Origin: Lysobacterales bacterium
GTDB taxonomy: Bacteria; Pseudomonadota; Gammaproteobacteria; Xanthomonadales; SZUA-36
Length of the DNA: 36,701 nucleotides
NCBI GenBank assembly: GCA_013042835.1
Contig: JABDPJ010000226.1
Coordinates: forward strand, 1 to 36,701
Direction: 5' to 3'
Part shown: in pieces, positions 24,965 to 32,792 of the stretch
Layout of the letters: the number at the start of each line of letters is the position of its first letter
Numbering within the stretch: position 1 is the stretch's first letter
The notes under the pieces: generated by a model
Told to the model about the DNA's origin: nothing
The model's input: only the letters and a program-made list of their open reading frames with translations
Databases searched by the model: none
Translations under genes and position numbers: made by a program

Positions 24965-27202
24965 TTATAGGTTCGTCATGTATATGGCGCCGCGCGGGCA
25001 GGCGGTCATGCAGACGCCGCAACCCTTACAATACTCGAGGTCAAAGTAATAACCCTCTTCTTCACTGCCTTGCCTGAGAATGCCCTCGGGGCAGTACTCA
25101 AGACAGCGGTCACAGGAATTACAGACACCACAGCTTAGACAACGCAGTGCTTCACCGACCGCCCCCGTGCCATCGGGCCCGGCCTGGAAGCCCAGGTGAA
25201 CCTCATCGAAGCAGCGCCGCCTTTCAGCCGGGCTGAGCGTATTGACCTTCTCGGGTGGCAAGTGCTCAAAACGCTGGAACTTGATCGCTTCAGCGCTGGC
25301 AACGGGTTCTTCCGGTGGCGGAAACAGGTCTTCGCCCGACAGCGTGCGATGGATATGCCTGGCGGCCCTGACGCCGCAACCGATCGCGGCTGAGACCGTA
25401 CCGGCGTTGGTCGCAAAATCACCGCCCATGAAAAACGGTGCGCCACTTAAACCAAGCAGTGCTTCGCCTTCCTTGATCACGGATCCCTCGGGCAGAATGG
25501 AAATGTCATGGGACTGCCCCAGTGCCAGGATCACGAGGTCGCAACGCAAGTTGAAACGGGCTTCCGGACTGGTATCGGCGACCGGCCTCGGTCTGCCACT
25601 GGCATCCGGCGGGCCAAGCACCATACCCTGGCAGGTCAACAGGGGCCCCTCATCAGAGTCGGTCAGGCTTACCGGTGCAACGAGTTCATCAAGGATGATT
25701 CCCTCTTCCAGCGCCTGTTCAATCTCTTCATGGATTGCCGGCATCTCGCTGCGGGTCCGGCGGTAGACTACACGCACCTCGCTGGCACCGATCCGCAGCG
25801 CGGAACGGGCGGCGTCCATGGCAGTATTGCCTCCGCCGATGACGATGACGCGCTGGCCATCCAGGCGTTGGTTGCCCTGGCGTACCTGCTCGAGAAAATG
25901 CAATCCCTGTACCGGCTCTGCCGATGCACTATTACCGAGGTCCAGGTCACTCACATTCTGCAATCCGGTGGCCACAAAGACCGCCTGGTATTCGCGGCTC
26001 AGGCGCAACATGTCTTCGCGCCTCAGCTGGCAACCCGTATGCGGTGCAATATCGTATTGCAGGATGTAGTCAATTTCTTCATCCAGCACGTCGCGCGGCA
26101 GGCGGTAGGCCGGAATACCGGTGCGCATGACACCACCCAGTTCGTCACCTGCCTCGTATAGCGATACCGGATAACCCAGTTTTGCCAGCTGGTAAGCCGT
26201 GCTGAGCCCTGCCGGTCCGGAACCCACCACCGCGACTTTCTCTTGCCTCGATGAGCGGTTGGGTGCAGTCCGCACGCCAAGTTCAGCTGCGGCACGTTCA
26301 ATTTCCCTGACGTTTACCGACGTGTCGTATTCCGCCCGGTTGCAGGTTTCCATGCACGGCGCGGGACAGACGCGGCCGCAGATGGCAGGCAGCGGCGATG
26401 TTTCGAGTATGATCCCGAGTGCCTTGTCATAGTTTTCCTTGCCGACTGCCGCCACGAACCCCTGCACGTCATTACCGGCGGGACAGACGTGGTTGCAGGG
26501 CGGCGTCAACTGGCGCCGCTCAGGTTTTCGCGTGGCCCAGCTGCCGGTCTTGATTTTTGGCATTCCACCGACGTCGTCATCGAACAAATCGGCAACCCTG
26601 GGCTTGCTGGTTACCTCAGGCGGCTTGACAATTTCGCCCGGAATTTTTTGGGAACGCACCATTTTGTAGGCTTCCCGGGCACAGGTTTTGTTGGTTCCGG
26701 CAAAGTTCAAATGCTCGAGGCCGGCCAGCAAATCCATCAGTGACAGATCCAGTACACGCGCCACTGCGCCCGCCATCGTGGTGTTGACGATCGGCACGGT
26801 GCGGGTACCAAGTCCGTTGGAAACGGCGATACTGGTTGCATCGATCGTCGCCACTTCGCGGCCGGGAAAAAGCTCCTTGTAATCCGTATTGTCATCAGGG
26901 GTATTGACAATAATGGAGCCGCCGTTCTTCAGGGTGGCGTCCATACCCGGCACGATCAGTGTGCGATCCAGCACAATGAGATAATCGGGATTCTGAACCT
27001 GGTTGTGGTTGGTTATTTCGTTATCATCTACGCGGGCAAAGGCCTGAATCGGTGCACCTGAACGCTCAGCAGCATAGACACCGAAGGCCTGCACATACTT
27101 GCCCTTGAGAAAATAAGCCGAGGCAATAATCTTGGCGAGCGTAACGCCGCCCTGCCCTCCACGCCCACAAATTGTAATTTCCATCATCGTGGCAGTTTCC
27201 AT
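24965..27202 (-). CDS. Fusion: 2-oxoacid:ferredoxin oxidoreductase gamma domain + GltD-like FAD/NAD(P)H oxidoreductase + 2[4Fe-4S] ferredoxin (delta) domain
   Basis: Gamma 'MEITICGRGGQGGVTLAKIIASAYFLKGKYVQAFGVYAAERSGAPIQAFARV'; GltD-like 'CNHVCPAGNDVQGFV...ICGRVCPAPCMETCNR', 'KVAVVGSGPAGLSTAYQLAKLGYPVSLYE', 'RVIVIGGGNTAMDAARSALRIGA'; C-terminal 'CLEYCPEGIL...CKGCGVCMTACPRGAI'. Confidence 0.9.
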   Translation of the reverse strand: METATMMEITICGRGGQGGVTLAKIIASAYFLKGKYVQAFGVYAAERSGAPIQAFARVDDNEITNHNQVQNPDYLIVLDRTLIVPGMDATLKNGGSIIVNTPDDNTDYKELFPGREVATIDATSIAVSNGLGTRTVPIVNTTMAGAVARVLDLSLMDLLAGLEHLNFAGTNKTCAREAYKMVRSQKIPGEIVKPPEVTSKPRVADLFDDDVGGMPKIKTGSWATRKPERRQLTPPCNHVCPAGNDVQGFVAAVGKENYDKALGIILETSPLPAICGRVCPAPCMETCNRAEYDTSVNVREIERAAAELGVRTAPNRSSRQEKVAVVGSGPAGLSTAYQLAKLGYPVSLYEAGDELGGVMRTGIPAYRLPRDVLDEEIDYILQYDIAPHTGCQLRREDMLRLSREYQAVFVATGLQNVSDLDLGNSASAEPVQGLHFLEQVRQGNQRLDGQRVIVIGGGNTAMDAARSALRIGASEVRVVYRRTRSEMPAIHEEIEQALEEGIILDELVAPVSLTDSDEGPLLTCQGMVLGPPDASGRPRPVADTSPEARFNLRCDLVILALGQSHDISILPEGSVIKEGEALLGLSGAPFFMGGDFATNAGTVSAAIGCGVRAARHIHRTLSGEDLFPPPEEPVASAEAIKFQRFEHLPPEKVNTLSPAERRRCFDEVHLGFQAGPDGTGAVGEALRCLSCGVCNSCDRCLEYCPEGILRQGSEEEGYYFDLEYCKGCGVCMTACPRGAIYMTNL

Positions 27203-27433
27203 CCTGTTTTCTATGTTCGAATTAGAATGTAACCAGAAAAACTCCGGGCTCGTAACGCTAAAAATCACCCTCAGTGGAACGATACACCCACCGGCTTAGA
27301 CAGGCCTTGACGTTAATCAAGTACAAAGCGTTTAAGCTTGAACAGCCAATCGCCGTTTATGCGTCAAAGACCCGTCAGCACAGGTATCCGCGCCTCGGCT
27401 TTAAGCCAGGCGCGGGTGGTTCCGGGCGATTAG

Positions 27434-27943
27434 TTACAGGGCCTGGCCTGCTCGCTCCAGCATTAATTTTCGCGTGTACGGAATCAGCCCGCCTGCGTCG
27501 ATAATCGCCTGGCGCGCTGCGGGCAATGGTTGAATGTCGAACGATTCACCGGAAGCCAGGTTCCAGACCTTGTTTTCCCTCACCTCGAGTTCATCTCCTT
27601 CGGCAGCATTGATGTCCGGACAGATGATCATTTGCAGGCCCACGTTAATCGAGTTTTGCAGGAATATGCGTGCAAAATTCCGCGCCACGACAGTGATGTC
27701 ATAGCCCTTGATGCAGGAGGCGGCCTGCTCGCGTGAGGAACCGCAACCAAAGTTGTCCCCGGCGACGATGAAGCTGCCCGCCGGCACGCCGCCTTCATTG
27801 AGCAACTGGTTGAACGCCTTGTCATCGGCGAATGCAAACTGCGGTGTCTCAGTTGGCAATACCGTTGCCATGAATCGGCCCGGGTAGATGATATCGGTCG
27901 AAATATCGTTGGCCAGTTTAAGTACGACTTTGCCCTTGGACAT
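27434..27943 (-). CDS. Aconitase-family hydro-lyase small subunit (LeuD-like)
   Basis: 'LANDISTDIIYPGRFMATVLP', 'FIVAGDNFGCGSSREQAASCIKGYDITVVARNFARIFLQNSINVGL'. Confidence 0.9.
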   Translation of the reverse strand: MSKGKVVLKLANDISTDIIYPGRFMATVLPTETPQFAFADDKAFNQLLNEGGVPAGSFIVAGDNFGCGSSREQAASCIKGYDITVVARNFARIFLQNSINVGLQMIICPDINAAEGDELEVRENKVWNLASGESFDIQPLPAARQAIIDAGGLIPYTRKLMLERAGQAL

Positions 27944-27944
27944 A

Positions 27945-29234
27945 TCAGTTCACCTCCCTCGGATCGGTAATAACGCCGCTCAGGGCGCTGGCCGCCGCAA
28001 CTGCCGGTGAGCAAAGGAATACCTCTGCACCGGGATTGCCCATGCGGCCCTTGAAATTGCGATTGGTGGTGGCCAGGGCGACTTCATCGTCGCCAAGGGC
28101 ACCCTGGTGAATGCCGAGACAGGGCCCGCAACCGGGGTTGCAAACCACCGCACCAGCCTTGATCAGGTCGCCGAGATATCCCGCATCCATCGCATCGGTG
28201 TAGATGCGCCATGAGGCAGGAAATACCAGCAGGCGCGTACCTTCTGCCACCTGCTTGCCCCTGAGGGTGCGGGCCACGATTTCGATGTCATCCAGGCGGC
28301 CGTTGGTGCAGGAGCCGACAACGATCTGGTTGATCTTCTTACCCTTGACACCATCGATCGGCTTGACGTTGTCGACCGTGTGCGGACAGGCAATTTGCGG
28401 GCCAAGCTGCGCGGCATCAATCTCAACCACGCGGTCATACTCAGCATCGGTATCCGCAGCCAGCAGCTCGAGCTCGCCTTCAACTCCCGCCTCGTCACGC
28501 AGGTAACGCACCGTTTCCTCATCCGGTGGCACAACGCCGGCAGTCGCACCTGCCTCAACCGACATGTTGCAGAGCACCAGGCGGCCGGAGGTCGGCAGGT
28601 TGCTAATCGTCTCACCATGGAATTCAATAACCTTGAAGTTCGCTCCTTCGGCGCTGAGGGTGCCAATCACGTGCAGTATCAGATCCTTGGCGTAAACACC
28701 GTCGGGCAACTGCCCGTTGACCACGACCTTGATCGTGCCGGGCACCTCCACGTTCAGAATACTACCGAGCGCCCAGACTGCGGCCATCTCCGTCGCGCCG
28801 ATACCGAATGCAAAGGCGCCAAGGGCACCGTGCGTCGTTGTATGGCTGTCAGTGCCCACCAGTATCTGGCCGGGGCGGACATAGCCATTTTCGGGTAATA
28901 TCTGGTGGCAGATTCCACCCACGTCACCGCGCACATCGTGAAACTTGGAAATACCCTGCTGTTGGACAAAGCCGCGGGTTTTCTTGTGGTTGGTCGCGGT
29001 TTTTGACGATTCCGCCGGCACGCGATGGTCAAAGATGATCGCGATCCGGTCCGGGTCCCAGACGCTCGGCTCCCGGCTGGTGCCCCGGTAGATTTCATTG
29101 AACTGGTTGATGACCAGTGCCGCATTCTCGTGTGACATTGCGAGATGCACCGGCAACTCGAGAATATCACCGGTCGCAACCGAGTCCTTGTCACAGGCAC
29201 GGGCCAGCAATTTCTGTACGTACGTCATAGCCAT
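27945..29234 (-). CDS. Aconitase-family hydro-lyase large subunit (LeuC/homoaconitase-like)
   Basis: 'LVGTDSHTTTHGALGAFAFGIGATEMA', Fe-S ligands 'VVGSCTNGRLDDI' and 'AVVCNPGCGPCLGIHQG'; AAGGAGA upstream of ATG 29234. Confidence 0.92.
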   Translation of the reverse strand: MAMTYVQKLLARACDKDSVATGDILELPVHLAMSHENAALVINQFNEIYRGTSREPSVWDPDRIAIIFDHRVPAESSKTATNHKKTRGFVQQQGISKFHDVRGDVGGICHQILPENGYVRPGQILVGTDSHTTTHGALGAFAFGIGATEMAAVWALGSILNVEVPGTIKVVVNGQLPDGVYAKDLILHVIGTLSAEGANFKVIEFHGETISNLPTSGRLVLCNMSVEAGATAGVVPPDEETVRYLRDEAGVEGELELLAADTDAEYDRVVEIDAAQLGPQIACPHTVDNVKPIDGVKGKKINQIVVGSCTNGRLDDIEIVARTLRGKQVAEGTRLLVFPASWRIYTDAMDAGYLGDLIKAGAVVCNPGCGPCLGIHQGALGDDEVALATTNRNFKGRMGNPGAEVFLCSPAVAAASALSGVITDPREVN

Positions 29235-29260
29235 AACAATCTCCTTTTCAGGTGCCTGTC

Positions 29261-29298
29261 AAATTACGTTTCCAAATTACGTTTCCAAATTACGTTTC
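29261..29298. repeat. 13-bp tandem repeat (AAATTACGTTTCC), about 2.9 copies
   Basis: 29261 AAATTACGTTTCC / 29274 AAATTACGTTTCC / 29287 AAATTACGTTTC, read directly. Confidence 0.9.
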
Positions 29299-30496
29299 AA
29301 ATAACATTTTTCGCCTTCAATTCGGCCACTTCATCCGCACTGACGCCAATATCCGTCAGGATCTGTGCAGTATGTTCCGAAAGCCTTGGCGGCGGAGAAG
29401 TGATATCCCCGGGCGTTTGTTCAAATTTCGCGGTCAGGTTAAACAGCGGAATCGTCCCGACGCCCTCGACTTCCACATCTTTGAGGGTTTCGCGGTGTTT
29501 GACCTGCGGTTGGTTCAGTGCATCCTCCAGGCTCAGGATCGCGCCGCTCGGCACACCGTTGCTGTTCAACAGGTCGACCCACTCCATGGTGCCGCGCGCG
29601 GCGAGTTTAGCCTCCAGCAGGGGGGTCAGCGCCTTGCGGTTCTGCTTGCGGATATCCCGTTTCTGGAAACGCTCATCGGTTTTAAGCTCTTCCAGTCCGA
29701 GGACGTCACAGACCGCCTCCCATTGCTCCTGTTTGTTGGCCGCAATATTGATATGACCGTCACCGGTGCGGAACACACCGGACGGCGCCGCGGTGAAATT
29801 ATCGTTGCCCATGGGTACCGGTTGCTTATTTGCAATCAGAAGGTTGGCCGCCACCCAGCCCATCAGGGGCATGATGGAGTCGAGCATGGCGACGTCGATA
29901 AATTGACCTTCGCCGCTGCGCTCGCGGTGGTAAAGCGCCGCCATGATCGCGAAGGCGGCATTCAGGCCACCTACCGTGTCACAGACCGGAAAGCCGGTGC
30001 GCAGCGGGTTAAGCCTGTCATCACCGTTGACAGACATTTCCCCGCTGAGACCCTGGATAATCTGGTCATAAGCCGGTTTTTTGGCATCGGGCCCGGTCTG
30101 GCCAAAACCGGAAATTGCGCAGTAGATCAGGCCCGGGTTGATGTCCTTAAGGACCGCGTAGCTCAGGCCGAGGCGCTCCATCACACCGGGCCGGAAATTC
30201 TCAACCAGCACGTCGGCGTCCTTGACCAGTTTTCTGAAAATCTCCTTGCCCTCGGGAGTCTTGGTATTGAGCGTAATCGACTTCTTATTGGCGTTCTGCG
30301 CAAGAAAACTCGTCCCCATGAGTTGCTCATTCAACTCGGTCATGGTTCCCAGTTTTCGCGCCAGGTCGCCACTGCCGGGGCGCTCGACCTTGATGACCTC
30401 GGCACCCATGAGCGCCAGGTGTAATGTCGCGAAAGGTCCAGCCAGCACGTTCGTCAGGTCGAGGACCCGGACACCTTGCATAATTTGCTTGCTCAT
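29297..30496 (-). CDS. CaiB/BaiF (class III) CoA-transferase
   Basis: 'GVRVLDLTNVLAGPFATLHLALMGAEVIKVERPGSGDLAR', 'NKKSITLNTKTPEGKEIFRKLVKDADVLVENFRPGVMERLGL', 'YCAISGFGQTGP'. Confidence 0.93.
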   Translation of the reverse strand: MSKQIMQGVRVLDLTNVLAGPFATLHLALMGAEVIKVERPGSGDLARKLGTMTELNEQLMGTSFLAQNANKKSITLNTKTPEGKEIFRKLVKDADVLVENFRPGVMERLGLSYAVLKDINPGLIYCAISGFGQTGPDAKKPAYDQIIQGLSGEMSVNGDDRLNPLRTGFPVCDTVGGLNAAFAIMAALYHRERSGEGQFIDVAMLDSIMPLMGWVAANLLIANKQPVPMGNDNFTAAPSGVFRTGDGHINIAANKQEQWEAVCDVLGLEELKTDERFQKRDIRKQNRKALTPLLEAKLAARGTMEWVDLLNSNGVPSGAILSLEDALNQPQVKHRETLKDVEVEGVGTIPLFNLTAKFEQTPGDITSPPPRLSEHTAQILTDIGVSADEVAELKAKNVI

Positions 30497-31404
30497 GCTG
30501 CCTCCTTGCTACGCAGTGCGCCGGTTTTGTACACGCATCCCGGCATTTCACGCGCGAAGAAACCCGCGACATCACCCGCCACGCTGATCAGGCGGTCCAC
30601 GTCTATATCTTCCCGCAGACCCTGCAACTGCAAAGCGTTGACAAAGTCCTCGGTAGCGACATTTCCCGCTGCGACCTTGGTAAACGGACAACCGCCGAGA
30701 CCGGCAAAAGAGGTTTCGAAAGATGTGACGCCAACCCGCAATGCGGCCATGATATTAGCCATGCCAAGGCCATAGGTGTTATGGAAATGACTGGTGCACT
30801 CAACCTGTGGATCGAGTGCAAGCACGGCGGAAAACAGCCGCTCAACCTGCGCCGGATGGGCGTGGCCGGCCGTATCGGCCAGGCTGATGTTGTACAGGCC
30901 CGCCTCCACGTAGGCCGACGCCATTTCCAGCACGCGTTCCTCGGCGATCGGGCCTTCAAACCCGCAACCAAAAGCGGATTGCACTGAAACCTGTACCTTC
31001 TTGCCGGCCTGCAGGACCTCCTGACCGGCGCCAATGATCCGCCGGGTGGCATCCATGCTGGGCATGCGGGTATTTTTCAGGCTGTGGGTCTCACTGGCGG
31101 AAGCGCCGAGGCAAAACATCTCCACCCCGCACTCCATGCCGCGCTCCACACCCCTTTCATTCAGGGCGAGTCCGGCCAGGGTGACCTCAGACCGCTTGTC
31201 GGCGACCAGTCGTTTGACCAGTTCGTCGGTGTCGGCCATTTGCGGCACCTTCACCGGGTGGACGAAGGAACCCACCTGCACAATATCAACGCCGGATTCC
31301 ATCGTGCGGCGAATCCAGTCCTCCTTGGTATCCGTCGGAACGACCTGCCGCTCCATCTGCAGCCCGTCGCGCGGGCCCACTTCGTGGACGACGATATGTT
31401 TCAT
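30493..31404 (-). CDS. HMG-CoA lyase-family aldol-type acyl-CoA lyase
   Basis: 'HEVGPRDGLQMERQVV', 'SFVHPVKVPQMADTDEL', 'HFHNTYGLGMANIMAAL', 'GLGGCPFTKVAAGNVATEDFV'; ATGA overlap with the CoA-transferase gene. Confidence 0.9.
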   Translation of the reverse strand: MKHIVVHEVGPRDGLQMERQVVPTDTKEDWIRRTMESGVDIVQVGSFVHPVKVPQMADTDELVKRLVADKRSEVTLAGLALNERGVERGMECGVEMFCLGASASETHSLKNTRMPSMDATRRIIGAGQEVLQAGKKVQVSVQSAFGCGFEGPIAEERVLEMASAYVEAGLYNISLADTAGHAHPAQVERLFSAVLALDPQVECTSHFHNTYGLGMANIMAALRVGVTSFETSFAGLGGCPFTKVAAGNVATEDFVNALQLQGLREDIDVDRLISVAGDVAGFFAREMPGCVYKTGALRSKEAA

Positions 31405-31416
31405 AGTGATCTCCGT

Positions 31417-32538
31417 TTACAGTTTACCCGCAATGGCTTCGGCCATCTCGAGGGTGGTCGCCGAACCGCCCATATCGTAGGTGCGCACTGCACCTTCCTG
31501 GATAACCGCGGCAACGGCGTCCTCGATACGCTTTGCAGCATCCGCCTCTCCCAGCCAGTCGAGCATCATCTTGGCCGTCAGAATGGTCGCGATGGGATTG
31601 ACCTTGTACATGCCGGAATATTTGGGCGCCGAACCGTGGGTGGGTTCGAAAACGGCCAGTTTTTCACCGATATTTCCTGAACAACCGAATCCCAATCCCC
31701 CAACCATTTGCGCACACAGGTCGGAAACAACGTCACCATAGAGGTTGGGCGCCACCAGCACTTCGTAGTTGAATGGATTTTTCAGTAGCCACATCGTGAT
31801 GGCATCGATGTTGGCATCGTCCATGGCGATGTCCGGGAAATCCCTGGCAACCTCGCGGGCCGTTTCCAGGAACAGGCCATCGGTAGCGCGCACGACATTG
31901 GCCTTGTGGACAACGGTCACTTTTTTGCGACCGAATTTACGCGCGTACTCGAAAGCCGCACGGATAATCCGCTCGGAGCCCTTGCGGGTATTGATCTTGC
32001 AGGAAACTGCGTACTCATCGCCGGACAGGCCGTCGAAAGCCTGGAACGCAGGCGCAAGATCGGACAGCACTTCACTGAGCTGTTCCGGCACAGGGTTGAA
32101 TTCAACGCCCGCATAGAGATCCTCGGTGTTTTCACGGAAGATCACCAGGTCAATACCCTCCTGGAAATTGAGCGGGTTTTCAGGGTAGGCCTTGCAGGGC
32201 CGCAGGCAGACATACAGGTCAAAAAGTTGACGCATGCGAACGATGGGTGACCGGTACTTCAGACCCTTGCCCTGGAGCTCGGGCACCAGTTCTTTTTCAG
32301 TCTCCTTCACGGGCTTGGAGGTAATGGCTCCAAACATGGCAGCATCGACATCATTGAGCAGGTCTATGGTTCTTTGCGGAAAGGCATCACCCTCGGTGCG
32401 CCAGAATTCCCAACCAATATCACCGTGGATATACTCCGCATCAAGGCCAACACGATCGAGCACGATACGTGCCGCTTCCATCACTTCCACGCCAACGCCA
32501 TCGCCGGGCAGCCAGGCGATCCTGTACTTGCTGTCCAT
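31417..32538 (-). CDS. Isocitrate/isopropylmalate dehydrogenase-family (beta-decarboxylating) dehydrogenase
   Basis: 'IAWLPGDGVGVEVMEAA', 'DLYVCLRPCKAYPENPLNFQEGIDLVIFRENTEDLYAGVEF', 'VVHKANVVRATDGLF', 'NLYGDVVSDLCAQMVGGLG', 'EPTHGSAPKYSG'. Confidence 0.92.
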   Translation of the reverse strand: MDSKYRIAWLPGDGVGVEVMEAARIVLDRVGLDAEYIHGDIGWEFWRTEGDAFPQRTIDLLNDVDAAMFGAITSKPVKETEKELVPELQGKGLKYRSPIVRMRQLFDLYVCLRPCKAYPENPLNFQEGIDLVIFRENTEDLYAGVEFNPVPEQLSEVLSDLAPAFQAFDGLSGDEYAVSCKINTRKGSERIIRAAFEYARKFGRKKVTVVHKANVVRATDGLFLETAREVARDFPDIAMDDANIDAITMWLLKNPFNYEVLVAPNLYGDVVSDLCAQMVGGLGFGCSGNIGEKLAVFEPTHGSAPKYSGMYKVNPIATILTAKMMLDWLGEADAAKRIEDAVAAVIQEGAVRTYDMGGSATTLEMAEAIAGKL

Positions 32539-32661
32539 ACCATGAACCTCCGTTACATTTGATGCCCGTCAACGCCCGACGGGCAGGGCGCAAAAACCCA
32601 TTTCGATCGAACCCGGAAACGGATTCAGGGATGAGGTTACTCCCCTTGAATTGACTCGTAA

Positions 32662-32675
32662 TTGACTATGATCAA
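32662..32675. promoter_or_regulatory. Candidate CRP/FNR-superfamily box upstream of the dehydrogenase-lyase-POR operon
   Basis: TTGAC-TATG-ATCAA (one mismatch to the FNR consensus TTGAT-N4-ATCAA), 123 bp upstream of the ATG at 32538. Confidence 0.45.
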
Positions 32676-32792
32676 TTGAAAGATCGAAAAAATGCGGTGC
32701 GGAAATGCGGATTATCAGCGCTGGCTGCAGGTTGCCTGCCAGCGCTTGATGACCAACTTCACCCGTTGCTGCATTTCTGACCTGAGATGGTT

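Noticed and set aside
27434-29234. Ordinary leucine biosynthesis leuCD
   Set aside because: No leuA or canonical leuB neighbour; instead flanked by a CoA-transferase, an HMGL-family lyase and POR genes, so a catabolic or reversible module is more likely, although specificity cannot be proven from sequence.
29252-30424. 390-aa plus-strand ORF opposite the CoA-transferase gene
   Set aside because: Pure mirror of a strongly conserved CaiB-family gene; no recognisable domain; its start lies in the 13-bp repeat.
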